DNA from: Celeribacter sp. PS-C1
GTDB lineage: Bacteria; Pseudomonadota; Alphaproteobacteria; Rhodobacterales; Rhodobacteraceae
DNA length: 64,000 nucleotides
Direction: 5' to 3'
NCBI RefSeq assembly: GCF_019429625.1
Contig: NZ_JAHXRW010000007.1
Span: 62,001-126,000, forward strand
Positions 57,102 through 64,000 of the stretch are shown here, piece after piece. How positions within the stretch are numbered: the stretch's first letter is position 1; each line of letters starts with the position of its first letter. The position numbers and the translations under genes were made by a program. The notes under the pieces were generated by a model, which was not told the DNA's origin, did not search any database, and worked only from the letters and a program-made list of their open reading frames with translations.

Positions 57102-58046
57102 ATGGCGGACACGAAACACACCAAAGTTCTGATCATCGGCTCGGGTCCTGCGGGCTACACGGCGGGCGTCTATGCGGCGCGCGCGATGCTGTCCCCGATC
57201 CTCGTACAAGGCATGGAGCCGGGCGGCCAGCTGACCACCACGACCGAAGTCGAAAACTTTCCGGGCTTCACCGAGGTGCAAGGCCCCGAATTGATGGTGA
57301 AGATGGAAGAGCACGCCCGCGCGATGGGCACCGAGATCATCTCCGATTTGATCGTCGAATTGGACACCGACAGCCGTCCGTTCGTCGCAAAAGGCGACAG
57401 CGGCACGATCTACACGGCCGATGCGGTGATCCTTGCCACGGGCGCGCGAGCGAAATGGCTGAACCTGCCGACCGAGGAAGCGTTCAAGGGCTATGGTGTC
57501 TCCGCCTGTGCGACCTGTGACGGGTTCTTCTATCGCAACATGGAGATCGTCGTCGTGGGCGGCGGCAACACCGCCGTCGAAGAAGCTCTGTTCCTGACCA
57601 ACTTTGCCTCGAAAGTGACGCTGATCCACCGCCGCGACGAATTGCGGGCGGAGAAGATCCTGGTCGACCGCCTGATGAAGAACGAAAAGATTCACCCGAT
57701 GTGGGACAGCGAATTGGTCGAGGTCTACGGCGACGAGGCCCCGATGAAGGGCGTGAACGGCGTGAAAGTGAAAAACGTCAAAACCGGCGAGATCACAGAT
57801 ATTGCCGCCAAAGGCGTTTTTATCGCCATCGGCCACGCGCCCGCGACCGAACTGGTGAAAGACAAGGTCGAGATGCACCACGGCGGCTACGTCAAGGTCA
57901 AACCTGGCACCACTGAGACCTCCATTCCCGGCATTTTCGCCGCCGGCGACCTGACGGATCACAAGTATCGTCAGGCTGTGACTTCGGCGGGTATGGGCTG
58001 TATGGCTGCGCTTGACGCGGAACATTGGCTGGCTGCGCAAGAATAA
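57102..58046 (+). CDS. trxB: Thioredoxin reductase
   Basis: A 314-aa flavoenzyme. FAD motif [16 protein letters not shown] is at residues 12-27, the redox pair CATC at about 138-141 (in [11 protein letters not shown]), the NADPH motif [12 protein letters not shown] and the C-terminal [10 protein letters not shown]. It reduces thioredoxin with NADPH and protects from oxidative stress. It is divergent from the Lrp-type gene and followed by the sat/cysC gene, suggesting a thiol and sulfur neighbourhood. Confidence 0.97.
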   Translation: MADTKHTKVLIIGSGPAGYTAGVYAARAMLSPILVQGMEPGGQLTTTTEVENFPGFTEVQGPELMVKMEEHARAMGTEIISDLIVELDTDSRPFVAKGDSGTIYTADAVILATGARAKWLNLPTEEAFKGYGVSACATCDGFFYRNMEIVVVGGGNTAVEEALFLTNFASKVTLIHRRDELRAEKILVDRLMKNEKIHPMWDSELVEVYGDEAPMKGVNGVKVKNVKTGEITDIAAKGVFIAIGHAPATELVKDKVEMHHGGYVKVKPGTTETSIPGIFAAGDLTDHKYRQAVTSAGMGCMAALDAEHWLAAQE

Positions 58047-58267
58047 CTCCCATTTTGCAAAACAAAGGACCGGTTTTGTCGCAAATGGACGAACAGAGTT
58101 CCTGATACCGATCAAAAGTGAGGCCCACGGGCCTCATTTTCATGACGTCAGCGCCACCAGTGTTGAATTGACCGGTAAAAAAAGGCTACTTCGGCATGAG
58201 AGCGATGCCGCTTTGCAGCATCGCTTTTTCATCGTTGAACCGTACCTGCCACAAAAAGGCGATTTGC

Positions 58268-59980
58268 ATGGCCGAAAATCTTGCCCCGATCCCCGAGCTT
58301 TACGTCTCTTACGAAAGCGCACAGAAACTCAAGGTCGAGGCGGCGGACCTCGTCAGCTGGGACCTCTCCCCGCGTCAGATTTGCGATCTCGAATTGCTGA
58401 TGAACGGTGGGTTCAACCCGCTCAAAGGTTTCCTTTCGGAAGAAGATTATAACGGTGTCGTCAATGACATGCGTCTCTCTGACGGCTCGCTCTGGCCGAT
58501 GCCGATCACGCTCGACGTCTCCGAAGAGTTCGCCGCCTCCCTCAAAGAGGGCCAGGACATCGCTCTGCGCGATCAGGAAGGCGTGATCCTCGCCACCATG
58601 ACGGTCACCGACAACTGGGTGCCGAACAAATCTCTCGAGGCTGAAAAAGTCTTCGGCGCCGATGACGACAAACACCCCGCCGTGAACTACCTGCACAACA
58701 CCGCAGGCAAGGTCTACCTTGGCGGCCCGATCACCGGTATCCAACAGCCGGTGCACTACGATTTCCGCGCCCGTCGCGACACGCCGAACGAACTGCGCGC
58801 CTATTTCCGCAAGCTGGGCTGGCGCCGCGTCGTGGCCTTCCAGACCCGCAACCCGCTGCACCGCGCGCACCAGGAACTGACCTTCCGTGCCGCAAAAGAA
58901 GCGCAGGCCAACCTGTTGATCCACCCGGTCGTCGGCATGACCAAACCGGGCGACGTGGACCATTTCACCCGCGTGCGCTGCTACGAAGCCGTCCTCGACA
59001 AATACCCGCAGTCGACCACCACGATGAGCCTTCTGCCGCTCGCCATGCGGATGGCTGGTCCGCGTGAGGCTGTGTGGCACGGTCTGATCCGTAAAAACTA
59101 CGGCTGTACCCACTTCATCGTTGGCCGCGACCACGCAGGTCCGGGCTCCAACTCCAAGGGCGAAGATTTCTACGGCCCCTATGATGCACAGGACCTCTTC
59201 CGCCAGCACCAGGAAGAAATGGGCATCGAGATGGTGGACTTCAAACATATGGTTTGGGTTCAGGAACGTGCGCAATACGAAGCCATCGACGAGATCGAGG
59301 ACAAGGATAAAATCACCATCCTCAACATCTCCGGCACCGAATTGCGTCGCCGTCTGGCCGAAGGTCTGGAGATCCCGGAATGGTTCTCCTTCCCCGAGGT
59401 GGTAAAAGAGCTGCGCCGCACCAAACCGCCGCGCTCCAAACAGGGCTTCACCGTGTTCTTCACCGGCTTCTCCGGCTCCGGCAAATCCACCATTGCGAAC
59501 GCTTTGATGGTCAAGCTGATGGAGATGGGCGGCCGTCCAGTCACGCTTCTCGATGGTGACATCGTGCGGAAAAACCTGTCCTCCGAGTTGGGCTTCTCGA
59601 AAGAGCACCGCGATCTCAACATCCGCCGCATCGGCTACGTGGCCTCCGAGATCACCAAGAACGGTGGCATCGCCATCTGTGCGCCGATCGCGCCCTATGC
59701 GACCACCCGCCGCGCCGTGCGTGAGGATGTCGAAAACTTTGGCGCCTTCGTCGAAGTGCACGTCGCCACCTCCATCGAGGAATGCGAAAAACGCGACCGT
59801 AAGGGCCTCTATAAACTCGCCCGCGAAGGCAAAATCAAAGAGTTCACAGGTATTTCCGACCCCTACGATGTGCCGGAAAACCCGGAACTGCGCGTCGAGA
59901 CCGAAGGCCATGATGTGGACAACTGCGCCCATCAGGTCATTCTCAAGCTCGAAAGCATGGGCCTGATCGCTGCACACTAA
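58268..59980 (+). CDS. cysNC-like sat-cysC: Bifunctional sulfate adenylyltransferase/adenylylsulfate kinase
   Basis: A 570-aa fusion. Residues about 1-385 are an ATP sulfurylase of the single-subunit Sat type, with QTRNPLHRAH (192-201) and GRDHAGPG (286-293). Residues about 393-570 are an APS kinase with P-loop GFSGSGKST (400-408), DGDIVRKNL and KDP-equivalent loop. The protein makes PAPS for sulfate assimilation or sulfation. The start at 58268 fits AAAAGGCG upstream. The order Sat-Kinase differs from the CysD/CysN-C system; a similar fusion is known in Alphaproteobacteria. Confidence 0.95.
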   Translation: MAENLAPIPELYVSYESAQKLKVEAADLVSWDLSPRQICDLELLMNGGFNPLKGFLSEEDYNGVVNDMRLSDGSLWPMPITLDVSEEFAASLKEGQDIALRDQEGVILATMTVTDNWVPNKSLEAEKVFGADDDKHPAVNYLHNTAGKVYLGGPITGIQQPVHYDFRARRDTPNELRAYFRKLGWRRVVAFQTRNPLHRAHQELTFRAAKEAQANLLIHPVVGMTKPGDVDHFTRVRCYEAVLDKYPQSTTTMSLLPLAMRMAGPREAVWHGLIRKNYGCTHFIVGRDHAGPGSNSKGEDFYGPYDAQDLFRQHQEEMGIEMVDFKHMVWVQERAQYEAIDEIEDKDKITILNISGTELRRRLAEGLEIPEWFSFPEVVKELRRTKPPRSKQGFTVFFTGFSGSGKSTIANALMVKLMEMGGRPVTLLDGDIVRKNLSSELGFSKEHRDLNIRRIGYVASEITKNGGIAICAPIAPYATTRRAVREDVENFGAFVEVHVATSIEECEKRDRKGLYKLAREGKIKEFTGISDPYDVPENPELRVETEGHDVDNCAHQVILKLESMGLIAAH

Positions 59981-60000
59981 GTCGGCTGATATTCGAACAA

Positions 60001-60032
60001 AAAAGCCCCGGCCATAAAGGTCGGGGCTTTTT
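60001..60032 (+). terminator. Intrinsic terminator of sat-cysC
   Basis: AAAAGCCCCG (60001-60010) pairs with CGGGGCTTTT (60022-60031), with further T after it. It may also serve the convergent cytochrome gene ending at 60052. Confidence 0.92.
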
Positions 60033-60051
60033 CGTATGATCAGGCCTGAAC

Positions 60052-60534
60052 TCAGTGAGGCGCCATACGTTTCAAGAGTTGATCCTTCAGAATAAAGTGG
60101 TGGAACAGAGCCGCTCCAACATGGGCAATGATCAGCAAAAGCGTCAGGTTCACCAGCGCCTCGTGAAGATCCCCTGCATCATGAATGCCCAAGAACCAAG
60201 CCGCAGCGCCCGCGGCAGGGGTCGCGACCATCGCCGCGTAGAGCAAAAAGTGAACCGCATGGGCGGCCTTTTCCATCAACGGATGCGGCGCAGGCGGCAT
60301 CGCTGGCGCGCCTTGGATCAACCGCACCACAAGGCGCAGGATCATCAGCACAAGCGTCGCAACGCCGACGATCACGTGCAGCTCGGCCGTGAGACTGTCG
60401 TTCACCCCGGTCTGAAGGAATGTCCGCAGCGCCCGGCCCATGCCATCGGACACCACATAGTTAAAGGCAAAGGTCAGGACCACCGCCCAGTGCAGGAGTT
60501 TTTGCAACCCACTGTAGGATTGGGAAATTTTCAT
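60052..60534 (-). CDS. Cytochrome b561
   Basis: A 160-aa four-helix membrane cytochrome. LLHWAVVLTFAFNYV, AELHVIVGVATLVLMILRL, KAAHAVHFLLYAAM and AHVGAALFHHFI supply the paired His ligands for two b haems. It shuttles electrons between quinol and a periplasmic acceptor (superoxide in CybB). It is unfused, unlike the cytochrome b561-YceI gene at 24.2 kb. It is alone on its strand. Confidence 0.93.
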   Translation of the reverse strand: MKISQSYSGLQKLLHWAVVLTFAFNYVVSDGMGRALRTFLQTGVNDSLTAELHVIVGVATLVLMILRLVVRLIQGAPAMPPAPHPLMEKAAHAVHFLLYAAMVATPAAGAAAWFLGIHDAGDLHEALVNLTLLLIIAHVGAALFHHFILKDQLLKRMAPH

Positions 60535-60706
60535 CGTCGCTCGCTTTCTGGCTGGCAGGCGTCCGGATCAGGCCTCATGCCATGCGCCGGTCGTCGCGGG
60601 ATCAATACGCGATAGCTAGACCCGCCCATGCCGCAGCGCAAATGCGTTTCAGGCCCAAAATGCGGATCTATAACCTGAGTTTAGCCCCCAAGAGAGGTCA
60701 AAGGGC

Positions 60707-61579
60707 TCAGCCGTTCCAGCGACGCGGTTCGCTCAGGTCGCGTTCGAACCGTGTCGACGGATCGTCCCCGCCCCAAATCCCATATTCACGCCGGAAGTAT
60801 TCTATACAGGCGGTGTCGGCCTCTGCGCGCCCATGTCCTTGATAGACGAAATCGGCAAGCGCCTCGGCGCCCACATTGTGCTCGTGCCGCAGGGGCTCGG
60901 CGCTGCGCCAGATGCCGTGACCGTTTTTGGTAAAATGCCCCGACAACCAAGGGTCGTCCACCGTCCAGAGAATCTCAGGGATGTCATACATGTCCGGCGT
61001 GAAAAACGACGGCCGAGCCAGAATGCCGCCGTAGCCCTCTGCCAAATCCATGTAACCCGGCGTGCCAATAAATTCCTGTTTCTTGCGCAGCCCCGTGCTC
61101 AATCGCCAAAGCCGGTAGCGCCAGTCTTTCGGACGGCGCATCGCACGCGGCTGAAACCTGCGCGGGAAGTCATAACAGGGATTCACTAACCGCTCATGAA
61201 GGTTGTAGCCCATGTTGGCGATCACATCGTTCGGATGGGCTTCTGCGGCTTTGCCGAGCTTATAGAGCAAATGCGGCTCATAGCGATGATCGTCGTCGCA
61301 AAAGAACAACAATACATCCTGCCCCGCATAGGCCTGCGCCGAGGGTAGGATTTTCGTTGCTGGTCCGTAGTCACAGTCATGCAGATACAGCGTCACCCAA
61401 TCGGGCAGATCCGGCAAATCGGTTGACGGATCAAAATCGAAACGGCGGTAGGCCTTTGGCAAATCGAGACGAATTTCCCGAATATTCACACGTTTCTGTG
61501 CCTTCAGCGACAACAGCGTCGGCATCAAATCCGAGAACCGAGGAGGGATGGTCGTCAGCGAGACAACGAAATCTTTCAT
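60707..61579 (-). CDS. Predicted glycosyltransferase (GT-A-like)
   Basis: A 290-aa protein with no signal peptide. VVSLTTIPPRFSDLMPTL begins a Rossmann-like fold, GPATKIL follows, and FFCDDDHRY (93-101) looks like a GT-A DxD metal site with Asp95 and Asp97. The C-terminal WTVDDPWLSGHF segment resembles an acceptor loop. This fits a family 2-like or capsule-related transferase; no polysaccharide cluster surrounds it. The start at 61577-61579 is before the fold; the longer frame adds 25 residues of no pattern. Confidence 0.78.
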   Translation of the reverse strand: MKDFVVSLTTIPPRFSDLMPTLLSLKAQKRVNIREIRLDLPKAYRRFDFDPSTDLPDLPDWVTLYLHDCDYGPATKILPSAQAYAGQDVLLFFCDDDHRYEPHLLYKLGKAAEAHPNDVIANMGYNLHERLVNPCYDFPRRFQPRAMRRPKDWRYRLWRLSTGLRKKQEFIGTPGYMDLAEGYGGILARPSFFTPDMYDIPEILWTVDDPWLSGHFTKNGHGIWRSAEPLRHEHNVGAEALADFVYQGHGRAEADTACIEYFRREYGIWGGDDPSTRFERDLSEPRRWNG

Positions 61580-61622
61580 GGCGCTAGTCCGAGGCAACGA
61601 GAGTATCTCCTCCGCGATAAGC

Positions 61623-61658
61623 AAATGCCCTCGCTCTATCAAGAACGAGGGCATTTTT
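61623..61658. terminator. Hairpin between DUF1150 and glycosyltransferase genes
   Basis: AAATGCCCTCG (61623-61633) pairs with CGAGGGCATTT (61646-61656). On the minus strand only three T follow, so termination of the DUF1150 transcript is plausible but not certain. Confidence 0.75.
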
Positions 61659-61681
61659 AACCTTTGAGTTTTGTCTTCACA

Positions 61682-61921
61682 TTAGTGCACGTTCACCGGC
61701 GCGAAATCATGTTCGCGGGCGATGGCAAAGGCCAGAGGCAGGTTGGCAACCAGTGCGAGCCGGGTGCCCTCTTCGTCATTGACGGAGTAGATGTGATCCA
61801 ACCCCTCGGCCTGCGCCTGCACCTCTTCGGGCAAATCGGAGACTGCAACAGGGCGCACATAGGCGATTTTGACCTCGTGGGTCTCTTCTCCAAATGGCAA
61901 ATTCGGATAGCGCGTGTTCAT
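61682..61921 (-). CDS. DUF1150 family protein
   Basis: A 79-aa protein beginning MNTRYPNLPFGEETHEVKIAYVRPV with DHIYSVNDEEGTRLALVANL. This is the DUF1150 pattern, seen with Hsp20 genes in Rhodobacterales and Rhizobiales. AAGGATAAGACA precedes the ATG. It follows the hsp20 gene with a 3-bp gap and so shares its heat-shock promoter. A heat-shock accessory role is inferred. Confidence 0.92.
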   Translation of the reverse strand: MNTRYPNLPFGEETHEVKIAYVRPVAVSDLPEEVQAQAEGLDHIYSVNDEEGTRLALVANLPLAFAIAREHDFAPVNVH

Positions 61922-61924
61922 GTC

Positions 61925-62338
61925 TTATCCTTTCCTGATCTGGATGGTTTGCACGACGGTTTCAGGTTCCGCGCGGGTCAGGTCGATGTGCAACAGACCG
62001 TTTTCCATCGACGCGCCGCTGACCTCGACCCCGTCGGCCAGCACGAAAGAGCGCTGGAATTGTCGCCCGGCGATACCACGGTGAAGAAAGACGCGCTCGC
62101 CCGTCTCCTCCGGCATCCGCCCGCGCACCACCAGTTGCCGGTCTTCGAGCGTAATCGCCAGATCGCCTTCGGAAAACCCCGCAACGGCCAGAGTGATGCG
62201 GTATTCGTTGGCGGAGGACTGTTCGATATTGTAGGGCGGATAGCCCCCGGCGTCGGTCTTCGCCGTGCGCTCCACCAGACGTTCCAACTGATCGAACCCC
62301 AGAAGGAAAGGATGGGCGCCAAAACTCACTTTCGTCAT
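61925..62338 (-). CDS. hspH-like: Hsp20 small heat-shock protein
   Basis: A 137-aa small heat-shock protein (IbpA-like). The alpha-crystallin domain runs from about residue 33 to 125 (PPYNIEQSSANEYRITLAVAGF, then EVSGASMENGLLHIDLTR), with the ERVFLHRGIAGRQFQRSF strand typical of the alphaproteobacterial group. It holds unfolded proteins for refolding. AAGGACGTG precedes the ATG. It leads an operon with the DUF1150 gene. Confidence 0.93.
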   Translation of the reverse strand: MTKVSFGAHPFLLGFDQLERLVERTAKTDAGGYPPYNIEQSSANEYRITLAVAGFSEGDLAITLEDRQLVVRGRMPEETGERVFLHRGIAGRQFQRSFVLADGVEVSGASMENGLLHIDLTRAEPETVVQTIQIRKG

Positions 62339-62405
62339 CTACACGTCCTTTTCGAAGCGACTGTGTTGTGTCTTGGGTCCCGAAACCAGCAACCCTTCCT
62401 ATATG

Positions 62406-62434
62406 ATATGGGCAACAGACCCTCATGGTTCAAG
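62406..62434 (-). promoter_or_regulatory. RpoH (sigma32-type) heat-shock promoter of hsp20
   Basis: On the minus strand CTTGAA (62434-62429) and CCCATAT (62412-62406) are separated so that CTTG-N18-CCCATAT is formed, close to the alphaproteobacterial RpoH consensus. The -10 lies about 68 bp before the hsp20 ATG, leaving room for a leader. Confidence 0.8.
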
Positions 62435-62574
62435 TGCCCTTACGTTGCGCCAAACGAGAGCGTTCAGAACGCTTTGAGTTTTTAAACTTTGCGGCTAAGC
62501 TCGGAGCACCTGGCGGGCCGCGCATGGCGCCTGAGTCTGTCAGGACAATTGCAAACAATGACAGAGACAACGCG

Positions 62575-62793
62575 ATGAACGTGTCCAACCGTATGGATCA
62601 TCTGGATGTGCTTCGGGTCAAACTCGAAATGCTCAAACGCGAACACCGCGATCTCGATGCGGCCATTGATGCGATGCAGGAAACCGGGCATCTCGATGCC
62701 CTGCGGCTTCAGCGTATGAAAAAGCAAAAGCTGGCGCTCAAGGACCGGATCGCCCTGCTCGAAGATCAAATCACCCCCGACATCATTGCGTAA
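62575..62793 (+). CDS. DUF465 (YdcH) family protein
   Basis: A 72-aa helical protein: NVSNRMDHLDVLRVKLEML, then REHRDLDAAIDAM and RMKKQKLALKDRIALLEDQ. This is the SlyX/YdcH-like DUF465 hairpin, of unknown function. The ATG at 62575 gives the family N-terminus; the open frame upstream from 62425 has no pattern. It is followed by the hairpin cluster at 62797-62907. Confidence 0.9.
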   Translation: MNVSNRMDHLDVLRVKLEMLKREHRDLDAAIDAMQETGHLDALRLQRMKKQKLALKDRIALLEDQITPDIIA

Positions 62794-62796
62794 AGA

Positions 62797-62907
62797 GTTT
62801 CTGCTTAAACCTGAATCCGGGTTTGAGCAGAAACGCAGTGCAATGTCGAAGCGGAGCGAGCGTTTCGACTTTATGTGATAGATCAAGTTAAAGCCGAAAC
62901 GCTTTAA
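62797..62907. repeat. Cluster of three hairpins between ydcH and purE
   Basis: Hairpin 1: GTTTCTGCT (62797-62805) with AGCAGAAAC (62826-62834), inner AAACC/GGTTT. Hairpin 2: GTCGAAGCG (62845-62853) with CGTTTCGAC (62861-62869). Hairpin 3: TTAAAGC (62888-62894) with GCTTTAA (62901-62907). No T-run follows any of them; it resembles a dispersed palindromic element rather than a terminator. Confidence 0.75.
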
Positions 62908-62985
62908 ACCCACGCCTAAACGTTGCGTCACGCCGCGCATCGGCTATAAGGCGGGAAAGCGACACTTTCCCGGGAGATCAGCCAT

Positions 62986-63471
62986 ATGAGCGTCGAAGTC
63001 GGCATCATCATGGGCAGCCAGTCGGACTGGCCCACCATGAAACGCGCAGCGGACATTCTGGACGAATTGGGCGTGCCCTATGAGGCGAAAATCGTCTCCG
63101 CCCACCGCACGCCGGATCGTCTTTGGAGCTACGGCAAAGAGGCCGCCGGGCGCGGCCTCAAGGTGATCATCGCGGGCGCCGGTGGCGCGGCACATTTGCC
63201 TGGCATGATGGCGTCCAAAACCCGCGTGCCGGTGATCGGCGTGCCGGTACAGACCCGCGCCCTCTCCGGCGTAGACAGCCTCTATTCCATCGTCCAGATG
63301 CCGAAAGGCTTCCCGGTCGCCACCATGGCGATTGGCGAAGCAGGGGCGGCAAATGCGGGCCTGATGGCCGCGGGCATCCTTGCGATCAATGATCCCGCTT
63401 TGGCCGAACGACTCGATGCCTGGCGTGAGGCGCTCTCCGCCTCTATCCCTGACGAACCGATTGATGAGTGA
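62986..63471 (+). CDS. purE: N5-carboxyaminoimidazole ribonucleotide mutase
   Basis: A 161-aa class I Pur[18 protein letters not shown] lies at residues 5-21, SAHRTPDRL near 44 and [13 protein letters not shown] near 74. It converts N5-CAIR to CAIR in purine synthesis. It is upstream of purK and overlaps or abuts it, as usual in Alphaproteobacteria. Confidence 0.97.
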   Translation: MSVEVGIIMGSQSDWPTMKRAADILDELGVPYEAKIVSAHRTPDRLWSYGKEAAGRGLKVIIAGAGGAAHLPGMMASKTRVPVIGVPVQTRALSGVDSLYSIVQMPKGFPVATMAIGEAGAANAGLMAAGILAINDPALAERLDAWREALSASIPDEPIDE

Positions 63472-63475
63472 CGCC

Positions 63476-64000
63476 ATGAGTGACGTGCAAACGCTTACCC
63501 CGAATGCAACCATCGGCATCCTCGGCGGCGGTCAGCTTGGCCGGATGCTCTCGGTTGCGGCCTCCCGCCTTGGGTTCAAGACCTGCATCTTCGAGCCGGG
63601 CGGAGATTGCCCCGCCTCTCATGTCGCGAACTATCATTTTCAGGCCAGCTACGAAGACGAAGAGGCGCTCAAGAAATTCGCCGCCTCCGTCGATGTTGTG
63701 ACCTATGAGTTCGAAAACGTGCCGACCTCGGCGCTCGATCTCATCGAATCCCTCGTGCCGATCCGCCCGAACCGCAAGGCCCTGGCCGTGTCACAGGACC
63801 GCCTGATCGAGAAGAACTTCCTTTCCGATCTGGGGCTTCAAGTGGCGCCTTTCGCCGCCGTGGACGACGATGTCGATCTCGCAGAGGCTTTGGTGGAGAT
63901 CGGCGCCCCCGCGATCCTCAAGACCCGTCGTTTCGGCTATGACGGCAAAGGCCAAGCCCGGATCATGGAGCCCTCTGAGGCCGATCAGGCGCTTGTCGAT
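63476..64000 (+). CDS. purK: N5-carboxyaminoimidazole ribonucleotide synthase, cut by window end
   Basis: The first 175 residues are present; the gene runs off the window. IGILGGGQLGRMLSVAASRLGF near the N-terminus and KTRRFGYDGKGQ (ATP-grasp) identify PurK, which with purE makes CAIR from AIR. The frame also has an ATG at 63464 (8-bp overlap with purE); ATG at 63476 is preferred as it fits the family N-terminus. The rest of the ATP-grasp domain is outside. Confidence 0.96.
   Translation, partial: MSDVQTLTPNATIGILGGGQLGRMLSVAASRLGFKTCIFEPGGDCPASHVANYHFQASYEDEEALKKFAASVDVVTYEFENVPTSALDLIESLVPIRPNRKALAVSQDRLIEKNFLSDLGLQVAPFAAVDDDVDLAEALVEIGAPAILKTRRFGYDGKGQARIMEPSEADQALVD

Noticed and set aside
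57018-58115. A 365-codon frame antisense to trxB
   Set aside because: trxB motifs are complete on the plus strand; the antisense one has none.
58229-59977. A 582-codon frame antisense to sat-cysC
   Set aside because: The plus-strand gene has both enzyme domains; the antisense frame is a shadow.

Overview
The window is a dense, high-GC bacterial chromosome segment of the kind found in marine Rhodobacteraceae (Roseobacter group, Alphaproteobacteria). The assignment rests on gene content: a GcrA cell-cycle regulator, the small DUF1150 gene next to an Hsp20 gene, tandem four-cysteine DUF6455-type genes, two Hint-domain proteins, a fused sulfate adenylyltransferase/APS kinase, MeaB with methylmalonyl-CoA epimerase, and a heat-shock promoter of the alphaproteobacterial CTTG-N18-CCCATAT type. 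Genus cannot be told from the sequence. I see no rRNA or tRNA gene, CRISPR array, transposase, integrase or prophage block; almost all of it reads as core chromosome.

Layout. 1-9 kb: truncated DUF817 membrane protein, alpha/beta hydrolase, two tandem entericidin lipoproteins, lepA, secreted and DUF4336 proteins, LMW phosphatase, sirtuin, 2OG-Fe(II) oxygenase, a periplasmic copper chaperone pair and rpmB. 9-20.5 kb: meaB, hrpB, a TrkH-type K+ channel, gnd, Nudix, Pi transporter, argF-argD. 20.5-27 kb: trypsin-like protease, ABC-2 permease, gcrA, YceI and a cytochrome b561-YceI fusion, rimO. 27-28 kb: a low-GC stretch with one unrecognised membrane protein gene that is probably frameshifted at its 5' end and is bounded by palindromic repeats; this is the only clearly foreign-looking part. 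28-39.6 kb: DUF2270, rhodanese, DCC thiol protein, IMPACT protein, diacylglycerol kinase, DUF4405, the DUF6455 pair, an intact Hint protein, M48 lipoprotein peptidase, TonB receptor, DUF167, nitroreductase, EI24, DUF1467, mce, a single-domain response regulator. 39.6-54.8 kb: aspS, GT87, carB, DEAD-box helicase with a structured leader, tdk, csaA-proC, YbjN, ubiK and lgt-midA-pgeF. 54.8-64 kb: a 49-aa protein, a Hint protein lacking its nucleophile, Lrp regulator divergent from trxB, sat/cysC, cytochrome b561, glycosyltransferase, hsp20-DUF1150, DUF465, purE and the start of purK.

Working together: argD, argF, carB and proC serve arginine/pyrimidine/proline synthesis; meaB and mce serve the methylmalonyl-CoA route; lepA, rimO, rpmB, aspS, hrpB and the DEAD-box helicase serve translation and RNA; lgt, pgeF and dgkA serve the envelope. 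Many genes end in clear intrinsic terminators, and five convergent pairs overlap at their 3' ends. The observations most worth following are the palindrome-bounded low-GC locus, a phased array of DnaA-box-like 9-mers at 51561-51634, the four-cysteine gene pair, the cytochrome b561-YceI fusion and the hairpin leader before the DEAD-box helicase gene.
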